DNA from: Sphingomonas lacusdianchii
GTDB lineage: Bacteria > Pseudomonadota > Alphaproteobacteria > Sphingomonadales > Sphingomonadaceae
Assembly: GCF_022664395.1 (NCBI RefSeq)
Contig: NZ_JAKRET010000018.1
Location: 1-58,210 of the forward strand
Length of the DNA stretch: 58,210 nt
Direction of reading: 5' to 3'
Shown: one piece after another, positions 58,101 through 58,210 of the stretch
Position numbering within the stretch: position 1 is the stretch's first letter
Layout: each line of letters opens with the position of its first letter
Notes under the pieces: model-generated
Databases searched by the model: none
Told to the model about the DNA's origin: nothing
What the model saw: only the letters and a program-made list of their open reading frames with translations
Position numbers and translations under genes: made by a program

Positions 58101-58210
58101 GTGGTGACGGGAGCATCGATCGAGGCGACGCTGGAGCTTTGGGCGTCATCGCTGCGCGAGGTGAAAGCGCGGATGCGGCCCTTGTTCAGCCAGGCGCGTG
58201 TGGCGGCATC
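58101..58210 (+). CDS. Start of an IS701-like transposase, cut by the window edge
   Basis: A GTG start after AGGAGG opens VTGASIEATLELWASSLREV, then KARMRPLFSQARVAA, and continues to the last base. This is how I recall transposases of the IS701/IS4-like group beginning. Only 36 residues are visible, so the element and its terminal repeats cannot be judged. Positions 58014-58100 hold no gene I can see. Confidence 0.55.
   Translation, partial: MVTGASIEATLELWASSLREVKARMRPLFSQARVAA

Noticed and set aside
1..58210. tRNA or rRNA genes
   Set aside because: No cloverleaf-like segment with a TTCGANNC arm or rRNA-like stretch was noticed on either strand by eye; no scan was run.

Overview
The window reads as part of a large, high-GC, self-transmissible plasmid from an alphaproteobacterium, most probably a sphingomonad (Sphingomonas/Sphingobium/Novosphingobium type). 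This rests on the gene families and their order: an RPA-type RepA, a RepC-type initiator, ParA plus a ribbon-helix-helix partner, an F-type conjugation cluster in the canonical order, and small families (DUF3768, DUF6927, DUF7007, strawberry-notch protein, ArdC) that I associate with alphaproteobacterial plasmids. Family assignments are by motif recognition only; no database search was run.

Layout. (1) About 0.1-27.1 kb: an almost entirely minus-strand accessory/leading-region block. It holds many small unknown proteins and a striking set of DNA-active proteins: a Mom-like base-modification enzyme, a DpdA/TGT-like transglycosylase, a PP-loop (PAPS-reductase-like) protein, a GHKL ATPase, a protein made of seven SANT/Myb-like repeats, a HerA-like ATPase, a possible zinc/nuclease protein, a secreted thermonuclease, ArdC, a large ParB-like protein, a 1,409-residue methyltransferase-helicase of strawberry-notch/DarB architecture and a CHC2-Toprim primase-like protein. 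A polypurine element (GAAGGGGAGGGGGA on the minus strand) recurs in its intergenic gaps. (2) 27.1-28.7 kb: parA and a ParG-like gene flanked by short repeats that look like a centromere. (3) 28.8-35.3 kb: a lytic transglycosylase, RepC with a candidate antisense RNA, RepA with two iteron clusters, a serine resolvase with its own inverted-repeat site, and three small regulators or unknowns. (4) 35.6-55.6 kb: an unbroken F-type tra operon (traA, L, E, K, B, dsbC, V, C, orf, trbI, S26 peptidase, W, orf, U, trbC, N, orf, F, H, G). (5) 55.6-58.2 kb: a junction zone with an IS21-like end remnant, a MerR regulator with a divergent glutaredoxin/MauE membrane protein, and the start of an IS701-like transposase running off the right edge.

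How it works together. The tra operon builds the pilus and mating channel; the transglycosylase at 28.8 kb and the M23 peptidase domain fused to TraG would open peptidoglycan. A 17-base motif shared by the leaders of the transglycosylase gene and the tra operon suggests joint control. The left block looks dedicated to protecting incoming plasmid DNA from host restriction (ArdC, Mom-like, DpdA-like, SBNO/DarB-like) and to its early replication and maintenance. No relaxase (TraI) or coupling protein (TraD) lies in the window; they must be elsewhere or lost.
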